NCBI GenBank assembly: GCA_027063305.1
Contig: JAMORY010000012.1
Location: forward strand, 1-56,433
Length of the DNA: 56,433 nt
Direction of reading: 5' to 3'
Source of the DNA: Sulfurovum sp.
Lineage (GTDB): Bacteria; Campylobacterota; Campylobacteria; Campylobacterales; Sulfurovaceae
The position numbers were made by a program, and so were the translations under genes. Positions 15,514-23,738 of this stretch are shown piece after piece. The notes beneath the pieces are model-generated. The model was not told the origin of the DNA. It saw nothing but the letters and a program-made list of their open reading frames with translations, and did no database searches. Each line of letters begins with the position of its first letter. Within the stretch, counting starts at the first letter, position 1.

Positions 15514-15547
15514 GCAGATCTCGCAGGAGCACACCTGTGAGATCTGC
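15514..15547 (+). promoter_or_regulatory. Hairpin enclosing the coaD ribosome binding site and start codon
   Basis: The left arm GCAGATCTCGCAGG (15514-15527) and right arm CCTGTGAGATCTGC (15534-15547) pair over 14 positions with one G-U pair, around a six-base loop. The AGGAG ribosome binding site lies at the end of the left arm and in the loop, and the GTG start codon (15537-15539) lies in the right arm. In the mRNA this fold should hide the start of coaD. Whether it is a real control switch or a by-product of the adjacent repeat insertion cannot be decided from sequence. Confidence 0.6.
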
Positions 15548-16013
15548 CATTTACCCCGGAACCTTCGACCCCATTACCAATGGTCACCTCGATATCATAA
15601 AACGTGCATGTAAGATGTTCGATCGTATTATTGTCGCTGTTGCGGCGTCGGAAGCGAAAAAACCGATGTTCACACTTGAACAGCGGATTCAGATGGTACA
15701 AGCGGCAACCACCGATCTGCCTAAAATAGAGGTGGTGGGATTCGATAAACTTCTCGTTGATCTTAGTGATGACCTGCAAGCCAATATTGTCGTTAGAGGA
15801 TTACGCGCGGTCAGTGATTTTGAGTATGAACTTCAAATGGGCTATGCCAATGCTTCATTGAAACCTGAGCTTGAGACCATCTACCTGATGCCAAACCTCA
15901 ATCATGCCTTTGTCAGCTCCTCGGTCGTACGGGCCATTTTAGCCTATGAGGGCAAGGTTGAACATCTGCTTCACCCTGAAGTCTATCGTATCGTTCGGGA
16001 GATCAGAGACTGA
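15537..16013 (+). CDS. coaD: Phosphopantetheine adenylyltransferase
   Basis: This 158-residue enzyme joins ATP and 4'-phosphopantetheine to dephospho-CoA in CoA synthesis. It has the nucleotidyltransferase motif YPGTFDPITNGHLDII (residues 5-20, containing the T/HxGH signature) and the second motif AFVSSSVVRAI near residue 120. The GTG at 15537 is chosen because it follows AGGAG at good spacing and gives the usual family length; an upstream ATG at 15468 would add 23 residues coded by the heptamer array, which is an artefact of the stop-free strand. The TGA overlaps the tmk start as TGATG. Confidence 0.93.
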   Translation: MRSAIYPGTFDPITNGHLDIIKRACKMFDRIIVAVAASEAKKPMFTLEQRIQMVQAATTDLPKIEVVGFDKLLVDLSDDLQANIVVRGLRAVSDFEYELQMGYANASLKPELETIYLMPNLNHAFVSSSVVRAILAYEGKVEHLLHPEVYRIVREIRD

Positions 16014-16588
16014 TGTATGTACTCTTTGAAGGAATAGACACGTGCGGGAAGAGTACACAGATCGCTCTACTACAAGAGAAATACCCCAACATCATTACGA
16101 CCAAAGAGCCCGGAGGCACACCCTTTGGTGTGAAAGCCAGAGAGATACTGCTTGAAGATTCACTCTACTCCAAACGTGCCGAGCTGCTGCTCTTTCTGGC
16201 TGACCGAGCCGAACACTACAAACGTGTGGTCGAACCCAACCAAGACAAAATGCTTATTTCCGATAGAGGGTTCATCTCCGGTATCGGATATGCCCTTGCC
16301 AACGGTGACTTTGACTTTGAAGAACTCGTTGCACTCAACCGTTTTGCTCTGTACGGACACTTCCCCGATAAGATCATTCTCTTCTTGACCAATATGAAAA
16401 CCCTCCAAGAGCGTACATCACAAAAGATGCTTGACGGTATAGAACTGCGTGGCTTAGAATATCTCTTAGAGGTTCAGGAGCATATGAAAGCCTCTATTCT
16501 CAAACTGAACATACCGCACCTCTTTATCGATGCGACACAAAGCATTGAAACGATACAAAAGCAGATCGTCCACGACTTGAACTTATAA
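16013..16588 (+). CDS. tmk: Thymidylate kinase
   Basis: This 191-residue protein phosphorylates dTMP to dTDP. It has the P-loop FEGIDTCGKSTQ (about residues 4-15), the thymidylate kinase motif TTKEPGGTPFG, the LLLFLADRAEHY segment and the DRG motif in LISDRGFISGIGYA. The length is typical. It is translationally coupled to coaD by a one-base TGATG overlap and ends near a hairpin shared with convergent clpB. Confidence 0.95.
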   Translation: MYVLFEGIDTCGKSTQIALLQEKYPNIITTKEPGGTPFGVKAREILLEDSLYSKRAELLLFLADRAEHYKRVVEPNQDKMLISDRGFISGIGYALANGDFDFEELVALNRFALYGHFPDKIILFLTNMKTLQERTSQKMLDGIELRGLEYLLEVQEHMKASILKLNIPHLFIDATQSIETIQKQIVHDLNL

Positions 16589-16651
16589 CATAATACGGCA
16601 ATAAAATAATCATAAATGAGTAGATTTTTTAGATTTTGTAGTGATAGAAAA

Positions 16652-16674
16652 GCCCCTGCCTTATAGGCAGAGGC
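16652..16674 (-). terminator. Rho-independent terminator after clpB
   Basis: Read on the minus strand, GCCTCTGCC-TATAA-GGCAGGGGC forms a nine-base stem with one mismatch, followed directly by TTTTCTATC. It lies just beyond the clpB stop and is the likely terminator of that gene. On the plus strand, after tmk, the same stem lacks a T tract, so it would act weakly there. Confidence 0.7.
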
Positions 16675-16686
16675 TTAGGGGAAAGA

Positions 16687-19260
16687 TCAGGAGATGTTAA
16701 CGATGATCTCACCGTTTTGGACATCGAACTCGACCTTGCTTCCTTCGACGACCTTGTCTTCAAGGATAAGCTCGGCAAGTCTGTCCTCGACCACTTCGTA
16801 AAGTGCTCTTTTAAGCGGTCTTGCACCGTAGACCGGGTCGAACCCTGCTTCGGCGATATAGGCTTTGGCAGCCGGTGTGAGTGTGATAGTAATATCACGC
16901 TCAGCCAATTTCTTCTGAATACCTCTAAAGAGGATATCGACAATGTTGGTGATCGCATCCAGATCGAGCGGATTAAAGATCACGATATCGTCAAGACGGT
17001 TGAGGAACTCCGGTTTGAAGTGGAGTTTCAACTCGTCGTTTACCGCTTTTCTTCTGTCTTCAGGGTCTTTGAACTCCATGATCTTATCTGACGCGATGTT
17101 AGACGTCATGATGATAATGGTGTTCTTAAAGTCTACCGTTACACCCTTGTTGTCAGTCAAACGCCCATCATCAAGCACTTGCAAGAGCGTGTTGAATACA
17201 TCAGGGTGTGCTTTTTCGATCTCATCGAAAAGGACAACTGAATACGGTTTACGTCTTACTGCTTCGGTAAGTTGTCCACCCTCTTCATATCCGACATATC
17301 CCGGAGGCGCACCGACAAGTCTACTTGCCGCGTGTTTCTCCATGTACTCACTCATATCGATACGAATGAGTGATTTCTCAGAGTCAAAGAGAAACTTCGC
17401 CAATGTTTTGGCAACCTGTGTCTTACCGACACCTGTAGGTCCAAGGAACATAAAGCTTCCGATCGGTCTGTTGGTATCGCTAAGCCCTGCTTTGTTACGT
17501 TTGATCGCACGTGCAACGGCTTTAAGCGCTTCTTCCTGACCGACAACCTCTTCTTTGAGCACATCCTCGATATGAAGGATCTTCTCTTTTTCACTCTGAA
17601 GCATTTTGTTCACAGGAATACCTGTCCAACGGCTGATAATACTTGCGATCATCTCTTCATCGACCGAGTTCTTCAGTAGTGTTCCCTCTTTCATCATCGC
17701 AGCCCACTTCTCTTCGAGTGCTTTGAGCTCCGCTTGTTTTGCAGGGATCTGACCATACTCGATCTCAGCGGCTTTGTTGAAGTCACCTTCACGTTTGACC
17801 ATTTCAGCCTGATGCTTGAGCGACTCTATCTCAGATTTGATCTTCGCGATCTCTGAGAATACCGCCTTCTCATTCTCAAACTGGTTCTGTAATCTGACAC
17901 GGCGCTCTTCAAGGTCTGCAAGCTCTTTTTCGATCTCTTGCAATCTTGCCGCATTCTTCTCGCTCTCTTCCATCTTGAGTGCTTCTTTCTCTACCTGTAG
18001 TGTAGAGATCTCACGTTTGACACGTGCAAGCTCGGTCGGCTCACTCTCGATCTGCATTTTCAATTCCGCAGCAGCTTCATCGATAAGGTCGATCGCCTTA
18101 TCCGGCAAGAATCTATCCGTAATGTAACGGTCTGAGAGTTTCGCTGCCGCTACCAATGCACCGTCTGTAATGACCACGTTATGGTGTGTCTCAAGACGCT
18201 CTTTGATCCCTCTGAGGATCTGCAACGCTTCGTTAATGCTAGGTTCATCGACCTTGACCGGCTGGAAACGTCTTTGTAGTGCAGCATCTTTCTCGAAGTA
18301 CTTTCTGTACTCTTTAAGTGTTGTCGCACCAATGGTATGCAACTCACCTCTTGCGAGTGCCGGCTTAAGGATATTCGCCGCATCCATACTTCCTTCACTT
18401 GCACCCGCACCGACAATGGTATGGATCTCATCGATAAAGAGGATGATGTTGCTTGCCTCTTTTACTTCATCGACAACCGCTTTGAGTCTATCCTCGAACT
18501 CTCCACGATACTTCGCACCTGCGATCAGACGGCTCATATCAAGAGAGATGACTCTCATATGTTGAAGACTCAACGGTACCTCTTTATTGACGATACGCTG
18601 TGCAAGACCTTCAACGATAGCTGTCTTACCGGTTCCCGGCTCACCAATGAGGATCGGGTTGTTCTTGGTCTTACGGATAAGGATCTGCATTACACGCTGT
18701 ACCTCTTCGTCACGACCGATGACCGGATCGAGCTCACCGTCAAGTGCTTTTTGTGTAAGGTCTACACCATACTGTGCCAATGCTTCAAGCGTCTCATCCG
18801 CACTTTGAGAGTCGATGGTCTTACCACCTCTGATACTCTCAAGTGTCTTTTTGAATTCGGTAATATCGACATATTTACCGATGACATCCTTAATGAACGG
18901 CTCATTGATGTTCGCAACAAGCCATGTATCTACCGCTAGGTACTGGTCACCGTTGGCGGTCATCACACCTTCGGCATTCTGTAGTGAACGTACAAGGTTC
19001 TGACCGAGTTTAATATTCTCTTTGGTGACCGTAGAGACTGACGGCAGTTTATTCGCGACACTCTTGGCTTCCAACTCGATGGCGGCCTTGTCGACATTCA
19101 TCTTGTTCAGGGCTTGGTGTAAAATAGAGTTACTGTTTGTCAATAGTGCCCAGATAAGATGGATAGGTTCTACTTCCTGGTTTTTATTATGCAGTGCAAG
19201 GGAGATCCCCGATTCGATCGTCTCTTGCATCTGGTTGGTTAATTTTTCTAAGATACTCAT
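16687..19260 (-). CDS. clpB: ClpB protein disaggregase
   Basis: This 857-residue AAA+ protein works with DnaK to pull proteins out of aggregates. It has the N-terminal repeat domain (about 1-145), a first ATPase domain with GEPGTGKT (about residue 205), the long ClpB-specific coiled-coil middle domain (about 395-525, rich in E, K and L), a second ATPase domain with GPTGVGKT (about residue 605), and the C-terminal small domain with [24 protein letters not shown]. An upstream in-frame ATG at 19308 would add 16 residues, but it lies inside the promoter; the ATG at 19260 follows GAAGGAAACCACT and is preferred. A sigma-70 type promoter and a terminator frame it as a single-gene unit. Confidence 0.96.
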   Translation of the reverse strand: MSILEKLTNQMQETIESGISLALHNKNQEVEPIHLIWALLTNSNSILHQALNKMNVDKAAIELEAKSVANKLPSVSTVTKENIKLGQNLVRSLQNAEGVMTANGDQYLAVDTWLVANINEPFIKDVIGKYVDITEFKKTLESIRGGKTIDSQSADETLEALAQYGVDLTQKALDGELDPVIGRDEEVQRVMQILIRKTKNNPILIGEPGTGKTAIVEGLAQRIVNKEVPLSLQHMRVISLDMSRLIAGAKYRGEFEDRLKAVVDEVKEASNIILFIDEIHTIVGAGASEGSMDAANILKPALARGELHTIGATTLKEYRKYFEKDAALQRRFQPVKVDEPSINEALQILRGIKERLETHHNVVITDGALVAAAKLSDRYITDRFLPDKAIDLIDEAAAELKMQIESEPTELARVKREISTLQVEKEALKMEESEKNAARLQEIEKELADLEERRVRLQNQFENEKAVFSEIAKIKSEIESLKHQAEMVKREGDFNKAAEIEYGQIPAKQAELKALEEKWAAMMKEGTLLKNSVDEEMIASIISRWTGIPVNKMLQSEKEKILHIEDVLKEEVVGQEEALKAVARAIKRNKAGLSDTNRPIGSFMFLGPTGVGKTQVAKTLAKFLFDSEKSLIRIDMSEYMEKHAASRLVGAPPGYVGYEEGGQLTEAVRRKPYSVVLFDEIEKAHPDVFNTLLQVLDDGRLTDNKGVTVDFKNTIIIMTSNIASDKIMEFKDPEDRRKAVNDELKLHFKPEFLNRLDDIVIFNPLDLDAITNIVDILFRGIQKKLAERDITITLTPAAKAYIAEAGFDPVYGARPLKRALYEVVEDRLAELILEDKVVEGSKVEFDVQNGEIIVNIS

Positions 19261-19288
19261 AGTGGTTTCCTTCTTTTGGATTTGGCGT

Positions 19289-19318
19289 ATTATACCAAGT
19301 TTAGTCACTTCTTGTCAA
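19289..19318 (-). promoter_or_regulatory. clpB: Consensus sigma-70 promoter of clpB
   Basis: On the minus strand a perfect TTGACA (19318-19313) is followed after 18 bases by a perfect TATAAT (19294-19289), about 30 bases ahead of the clpB start. Such a full consensus is unusual among Campylobacterota promoters. The -35 box sits in CTTGACAAG, an imperfect palindrome; the heat-shock operators CTTGAGT-N7-ACTCAAG (HspR) and the CIRCE element were looked for and not found. Confidence 0.75.
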
Positions 19319-19475
19319 GTTTATTTAGTAAATTTATTTAAATTTCTTAAAAAAACCTGAAAACCCTATTTTTACAGCTATTTTTATTATATCACAGATC
19401 AAAATGGAGAGGTGTAGGGAATTTCTGAAGAGAAGTAGGTAAAAGTTAAAATGGTGAATATAGGGTTTGGGGGTA

Positions 19476-19495
19476 TACCTCTGAGATCAGAGGTA
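19476..19495 (-). terminator. Hairpin over the stop codon of the CopD-like gene
   Basis: TACCTCTG-AGAT-CAGAGGTA is an eight-base perfect stem with a four-base loop. On the minus strand its first arm contains the last two codons and the TGA stop of the CopD-like gene. No T tract follows, so it may be a weak terminator or an mRNA 3' end stabiliser. Nothing else was recognised between it and the clpB promoter. Confidence 0.45.
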
Positions 19496-19903
19496 CATGA
19501 ATTGCGAAAGGAAGATGATCGTAATGACAAAGGCAAATGGTAGAACGTGGCTTTTAAAGACGAAAGGTTGGATCTTGAAATAGACTTGCAATCCGCCGCG
19601 AAGTCCGAGCCAAATACCAAGAAAGGCTTTGATCCCAAGCAGTGTCTGGAACCATGTCAGACCATCGGGACCTATCGGACCGTAGACTTGTGAAATGAGG
19701 TAGAGTCCCGTTACCACGGCTACAATAAGGCTTGGCGGTACCACCTTGCGTACATACTTCATGAACGACTCACGGATCTTCGCATGCTCCTCTTCACTGA
19801 ACGAGCGTTTGATCTTGGTTAAAAAGAGGTTGTCGGTAATGAGAAAACCGCCGTAGATAAAAGCGGCAAAGAGGTGAATGGTCTTTACAATGATAAATGT
19901 CAT
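19487..19903 (-). CDS. CopD-like four-helix membrane protein
   Basis: This 138-residue protein has about four hydrophobic segments: near residues 3-22 (IIVKTIHLFAAFIYGGFLI), 52-72 (VVPPSLIVAVVTGLYLISQV), 85-102 (TLLGIKAFLGIWLGL) and 115-135 (VLPFAFVITIIFLSQFMYL). A His in the first segment and the layout recall small CopD-like or cytochrome-b-like integral membrane proteins, but no family signature is certain. A basic loop (KIKRSFSEEEHAKIRESF) follows the first helix. It is a single gene between clpB and the dusB operon. A heme or copper role would be inference only. Confidence 0.5.
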   Translation of the reverse strand: MTFIIVKTIHLFAAFIYGGFLITDNLFLTKIKRSFSEEEHAKIRESFMKYVRKVVPPSLIVAVVTGLYLISQVYGPIGPDGLTWFQTLLGIKAFLGIWLGLRGGLQVYFKIQPFVFKSHVLPFAFVITIIFLSQFMYL

Positions 19904-20005
19904 CTATCGTATCCTTTGAACTGTTTTTTGGTGGGATTATAATGTAAGCAAAGCAAGAAGTATTTGATATGACTCAAGAAAAGGTACTTTAAACAAGAAA
20001 AGTCT

Positions 20006-20965
20006 CTACACCTCTTCGTGTAGAAACTTCTGAGAGAAGAATCTCTCGATCACCTCTCTCATCTCTTTGGGATCTTCCATGCGATTGATGGTATCTCGGA
20101 ACGCCGATGCTCCTTGATAGCCCGCTTTTGAGTAGGAGTGCAGGTTCTTTCTGAACATGATCGCACCATACTTGTCATAGTAAGCGACCATCTGATCGAA
20201 ATGCTCAAGTACCACCTCTTTGACAAGCTGGGAACTTACTTCATTCATCCCCTCTTTGATCTGACGGAATATCCAAGGCTTACCTACCGCTGCACGTCCT
20301 ATCATGATGCCGTCGGCACCTGTGTACTCCAGTACCCATTTTGCCTTTTGCGGCGAGTCGATATCACCATTGGCGATAACGGGGATGGAGACACTCTCTT
20401 TGATCTGTTTGATCGCATCGTAATCGACGGGAGCTTTATAGCGCCCTGCCCGAGTACGTCCATGTACGGCAATGAAGTCGGCACCGGCTGCCTCAGCAAC
20501 CTTGGCGATCTCGATATGGTTCTTCTCGTTAAAGCCTAAACGCATCTTGACACTGGTATACTCTTTAGCAGAGTATTTTTTAATGGTCTCGATGACCTTT
20601 CCCATCTGAGGAAGGTCTGTCAGAAGTGAGGAGCCTTGTAGGTTATTGACCACTTTGGGAGCGGGACATCCGCAGTTAAGATCGATGCAGCTAACCCCCT
20701 CTTTAGCATTGATGATCTCTACAGCTTGGCGTATCACCTCCAAATCACTACCCGCGATCTGGATACTGTAAGGGTCTTCACTTTTGGCTTTCTCCAGCAT
20801 GCGATGGGTCTTTTTACTCTTATGCACCAAGGCATTGGAGCTGATCATCTCTGAGACGGTCAGGTCAACCCCGAACTTCTTGACAACGGAACGAAAAGGG
20901 AGATCCGTATAGCCCGCAAGAGGGGCTAACGCATAAAGGGGGGTTGAAAAATCTATCTTCGACAT
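20006..20965 (-). CDS. dusB: tRNA-dihydrouridine synthase DusB-like
   Basis: This 319-residue FMN enzyme reduces uridine to dihydrouridine in tRNA D loops. It has the N-terminal LAPLAGYTDLPFR, the catalytic Cys motif DLNCGCPAPKVVNNLQGSSLL (about residues 95-115), VHGRTRAGRY, IPVIANGDI, and the FMN phosphate loop GADGIMIGRAAVGKPWIF. The length fits the DusB family. It is the last gene of a minus-strand operon with the membrane protein gene, the DksA-like gene and rlmH, three bases after the preceding gene. Confidence 0.93.
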   Translation of the reverse strand: MSKIDFSTPLYALAPLAGYTDLPFRSVVKKFGVDLTVSEMISSNALVHKSKKTHRMLEKAKSEDPYSIQIAGSDLEVIRQAVEIINAKEGVSCIDLNCGCPAPKVVNNLQGSSLLTDLPQMGKVIETIKKYSAKEYTSVKMRLGFNEKNHIEIAKVAEAAGADFIAVHGRTRAGRYKAPVDYDAIKQIKESVSIPVIANGDIDSPQKAKWVLEYTGADGIMIGRAAVGKPWIFRQIKEGMNEVSSQLVKEVVLEHFDQMVAYYDKYGAIMFRKNLHSYSKAGYQGASAFRDTINRMEDPKEMREVIERFFSQKFLHEEV

Positions 20966-20968
20966 ACT

Positions 20969-22009
20969 TTAGATGTTCTTACAGATCGACTCAGCATCGA
21001 TCAAGTCTTCCAGTTTGAAACCTTTGTTCTGCTTTTTCAACTCGAACAACGCTCTATATTTCATGAACTCATGCTCTTCCTGCTCATCAAGATAGTTCGC
21101 GATCTCATCAAGAAGCTCATATTCAAAAAGAAGATAGAGATAGGCATTTTGTGCCTTAGGGTTCTCTTTTTGGTAACGTTTAAAGAGTGCAAGGTTCTGA
21201 TCCGGTGAGAATATCTTTTTTGAGATCTTCGCTACTTTCACAAAATCCGCACACTTTAACTTCAGAGCACTGATGAACTCATCGAGTATCTCGGCGGTCA
21301 ATCCCATGTGGTCTTCATCTTCGGCAGCTCGCTTCAACATAACAAAGAAGTTCTTCACATCAAAGACCTTCGCGTATTTACGTGCTTTAATGAAGTTCTC
21401 TCTTTGTGCAAAGATAGAAAGTGCCTGCTCTCTTACCATCTCTGAGTAGTCCGATGAGGATTTCATGACCTCTTCGACAAAATCACTGTCATGGTTTAGA
21501 CGGTTCAAACGGTTTTGGATCAAGTGAGGGTTCCCCTCATTGAAGACCTTAAGAAGCTTATGCTCTTTCAGATCGACATACTCACCGTTCTTGATCTTGT
21601 TGAGGATATTGACGATCTTTGTCAGACGGTCGCTCAACCCTTCCACACCATCCACTACAGTCAGGTTCGACTTGCTTAGGATCACGGCGGAACTCTTGAT
21701 CTTCTCTACCATGTACTTCTGCTCTTTTGGCTCATTGACAAGTGACCAGTAGAGCGCATCTTCCAATGTATCGGCATCTTTATACCACTTCTTGCTCTTG
21801 AAGTAGTTCTTCATACCATAATAAAAGATATGGATCGAAGAGAAGATAAATAGAAGGAACATCGGCAGCACTACCCAGACTGCTACAGGAAAATCCAAGT
21901 TAACCCCCATGACCTCTATCATAAAGTTATTGGGGTTTACCATATGCGTGACCGCACCTATGATCCCCATCAGTGTTAATGCCGCAAAAATATACAAACC
22001 GAGTTTCAT
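20969..22009 (-). CDS. Conserved two-TM protein of unknown function
   Basis: This 346-residue protein has two membrane segments at the N-terminus (about residues 4-22 and 40-66, with a short periplasmic loop NPNNFMIEVMGVNLDFP) followed by about 280 soluble residues that look almost all helical (repeating charged and Leu residues, for example LEDALYWSLVNEPKEQKYMVEKIKSS). No enzyme motif is visible. The helical part could be a tandem-helix or TPR-like scaffold facing the cytoplasm. It sits between a DksA-like gene and dusB, in what looks like a conserved Campylobacterota operon. I do not recognise a named family. Confidence 0.7.
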   Translation of the reverse strand: MKLGLYIFAALTLMGIIGAVTHMVNPNNFMIEVMGVNLDFPVAVWVVLPMFLLFIFSSIHIFYYGMKNYFKSKKWYKDADTLEDALYWSLVNEPKEQKYMVEKIKSSAVILSKSNLTVVDGVEGLSDRLTKIVNILNKIKNGEYVDLKEHKLLKVFNEGNPHLIQNRLNRLNHDSDFVEEVMKSSSDYSEMVREQALSIFAQRENFIKARKYAKVFDVKNFFVMLKRAAEDEDHMGLTAEILDEFISALKLKCADFVKVAKISKKIFSPDQNLALFKRYQKENPKAQNAYLYLLFEYELLDEIANYLDEQEEHEFMKYRALFELKKQNKGFKLEDLIDAESICKNI

Positions 22010-22041
22010 CGACTTCCTCCTTTTAGATATAGAGCAATCCG

Positions 22042-22395
22042 CTACTGCTCTTTTTCATTGATCTCCCTACAGGTAATACAGAAACGTGCGAAGTTCTTGA
22101 CCTCAAGCCTCGCTTTACCGATAGGCTCTTCACACATTTCGCATATCCCGTAAGTACCGTTCTTTATTTTATCTAAAGCTAGGTCAATTTCTGCTAATTC
22201 TTTACGTTGTTGCTCCAAAATCGCACTGTCTACCATGCTTCCAGCCGATGCGGCAGCATAATCACCCTCGTCGTTCAGCTCCAACGAGCGCATCCCCTCC
22301 AACTCTGATGTCGTTCCGCTCAAGTTCTTTTCGATGCGGGCACGTCTTTCTAAAAGTTTTACTTTGAATTCTTCCATTTCCTCTTTTGTCAACAT
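22042..22395 (-). CDS. DksA/TraR-type zinc finger protein
   Basis: This 117-residue protein has an N-terminal coiled coil (about 1-75, LTKEEMEEFKVKLLERRARIEKNL and EQQRKELAEIDLALDKI) and a C-terminal four-Cys zinc finger CEMCEEPIGKARLEVKNFARFCITC (about 85-109). This is the DksA/TraR layout; such proteins enter the secondary channel of RNA polymerase and assist (p)ppGpp. The canonical DksA acidic pair at the coiled-coil tip (DxxDxA) is not obvious; NDEGDYAAASAG lies there instead. It is downstream of rlmH in the same operon. Confidence 0.88.
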   Translation of the reverse strand: MLTKEEMEEFKVKLLERRARIEKNLSGTTSELEGMRSLELNDEGDYAAASAGSMVDSAILEQQRKELAEIDLALDKIKNGTYGICEMCEEPIGKARLEVKNFARFCITCREINEKEQ

Positions 22396-22408
22396 TCGTT
22401 CTATCCTA

Positions 22409-22870
22409 CTATTTATGATATGGGTGGTTGTGATTGATCGTCAACCCTCTAAAGATCTGCTCAAGCGCAACCACTTTCACTAACTTATGTGAAAGCGTTA
22501 TTTTACCAAATGATATGGCTTTATTACATTTAGTTAAAAATTCCTTGCTAAAGCCGTATGCACCGCCTATATAGAGGTTGACCGTCATATTATCCTTAAG
22601 CAATTTCGCGAACTCGAAGCTATCGACCTCTTTGGAAGAGGGATCGAGCGCGATATTGTAACCGCTGGAGAGATGCTTCTCCATCGCTTTGGTGTAGGCA
22701 TCTTGTGCCGCTTGAGGTGAGATATCCTGTGCTTTGGCGATCTCTTTATCGAAAAGCTCGATCACTTCCACTTTTGCAAAGGGTTTGGCGATCTTTCGAT
22801 AGTGCTCTACCAGTGGGGCATAGAGCTGATCCTTCCCCTTTTTATCGATAATGATTAGATTGATCTTCAT
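22409..22870 (-). CDS. rlmH: 23S rRNA pseudouridine-1915 N3-methyltransferase
   Basis: This 153-residue SPOUT enzyme methylates pseudouridine 1915 of 23S rRNA. The C-terminal knot is clear: NLYIGGAYGFSKEF (SAM-binding GGxxG), ISFGKITLSHKLVKVVALEQIFRG, and the final NHNHPYHK. The start at 22870 follows AAAAGGGGTGAT; a longer reading from 22951 would add 27 residues that cover the promoter of the divergent gene. It is the first gene of the rlmH, dksA-like, membrane protein, dusB operon. Confidence 0.93.
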   Translation of the reverse strand: MKINLIIIDKKGKDQLYAPLVEHYRKIAKPFAKVEVIELFDKEIAKAQDISPQAAQDAYTKAMEKHLSSGYNIALDPSSKEVDSFEFAKLLKDNMTVNLYIGGAYGFSKEFLTKCNKAISFGKITLSHKLVKVVALEQIFRGLTINHNHPYHK

Positions 22871-22895
22871 ATCACCCCTTTTTTCAATTTCGGTA

Positions 22896-22926
22896 TTGTA
22901 CCAAGAAAGCATTTTAAAGTTATAAT
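22896..22926 (+). promoter_or_regulatory. Probable promoter of the L/F-transferase-like gene
   Basis: TATAAT (22921-22926) lies 23 bases before the ATG of the plus-strand gene, and TTGTAC (22896-22901) lies 19 bases further upstream. It fits a sigma-70 type promoter with a slightly long spacer, within the short divergent gap after rlmH. Confidence 0.5.
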
Positions 22927-22949
22927 AGTACAAAAAGTAAGCAGGGAAC

Positions 22950-23651
22950 ATGAGCGAAGAGACACATGTGGGTATCTATCCGTTGCCTTATGAGGTCGTA
23001 AAGGACAGGGCGTTTCTCGAGGAACATATCTACCCGAATATGCAAAGGAACTACTACTGGAGCGATGACTTCTCCCCACACTATTACATCGCACAGGCAC
23101 AGGCGGGGTTCATTGCGATCACTGACACCTTTGACGATCAGGAGCTGTTGCTTCCGGAGATCCAGTTCTCCTATGCGCTCTTGGACTTCAACGACCTGCA
23201 TATCAGCCGTCATGTCAAGCGGCTCTTACGAAAAAGAGAAGTGCAACTGCACATTAGTTCCGACATCGTTCCCGTAGCCAAAGCGATACAACGCTACCAC
23301 AAACGATGCTGGCTGAGCGACCGATACTTACAGACGCTCTTGGCAACACAGGCGTTTGATGAGAACTTCCAGCTTATCGCACCTTCCATACGGGATAACG
23401 GCAAAGAGGTCGCCGGTGAGATCGGCTACATCATCGGGAATACCTATACCAGTTTAAGCGGTTTCAGCAGTCGGGATCGATACTATCGTAACTACGGAAC
23501 GGCCCAGCTGGTACTTTTGGGAGAGTACCTTCATGCAAACGGTTTTACATTTTGGAATCTTGGACAAAGCTATATGCCCTACAAGTTCGATTTGGGAGCT
23601 AAACAGTACGACAGAAGTCACTTTTTGAAACTTTGGTATGATAACATCTAA
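22950..23651 (+). CDS. Divergent leucyl/phenylalanyl-tRNA-protein transferase-like protein
   Basis: This 233-residue protein recalls Aat, which adds Leu or Phe from tRNA to N-terminal Arg or Lys of proteins and marks them for ClpAP. The similarity is in the C-terminal GNAT-like half: EVAGEIGYIIGNTYTSLSGFSSR compares with the VGGLYGV-GESMFS region, and GTAQLVLLGEYLHANGFTFWNLGQ with the ALxxLxxxLxxxGxxLIDxQ region. KAIQRYHKRCWLSDRYLQTLLATQ fits the segment before it. Substitutions at usually conserved places (for example SMFSR and DCQ) make it a distant homologue with possibly different substrates. It is a lone gene with its own promoter. Confidence is moderate for the fold and low for the exact reaction. 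Confidence 0.6.
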   Translation: MSEETHVGIYPLPYEVVKDRAFLEEHIYPNMQRNYYWSDDFSPHYYIAQAQAGFIAITDTFDDQELLLPEIQFSYALLDFNDLHISRHVKRLLRKREVQLHISSDIVPVAKAIQRYHKRCWLSDRYLQTLLATQAFDENFQLIAPSIRDNGKEVAGEIGYIIGNTYTSLSGFSSRDRYYRNYGTAQLVLLGEYLHANGFTFWNLGQSYMPYKFDLGAKQYDRSHFLKLWYDNI

Positions 23652-23738
23652 TATATTGATGTTTTTTATCACTATTGGTATATATATCAAAAAGATTATG
23701 ATAGCGTCAGATAATTCTATGAGGAAGAGAGAGTACCC

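Noticed and set aside
15468-15536. N-terminal extension of CoaD from an upstream ATG
   Set aside because: These codons come from the TTCATCA array and have no ribosome binding site; the GTG at 15537 gives the normal length and has AGGAG upstream.
19289-19330. HspR (HAIR) or CIRCE operator before clpB
   Set aside because: Only one half-site-like CTTGA is present; the required inverted partner at correct spacing is missing.
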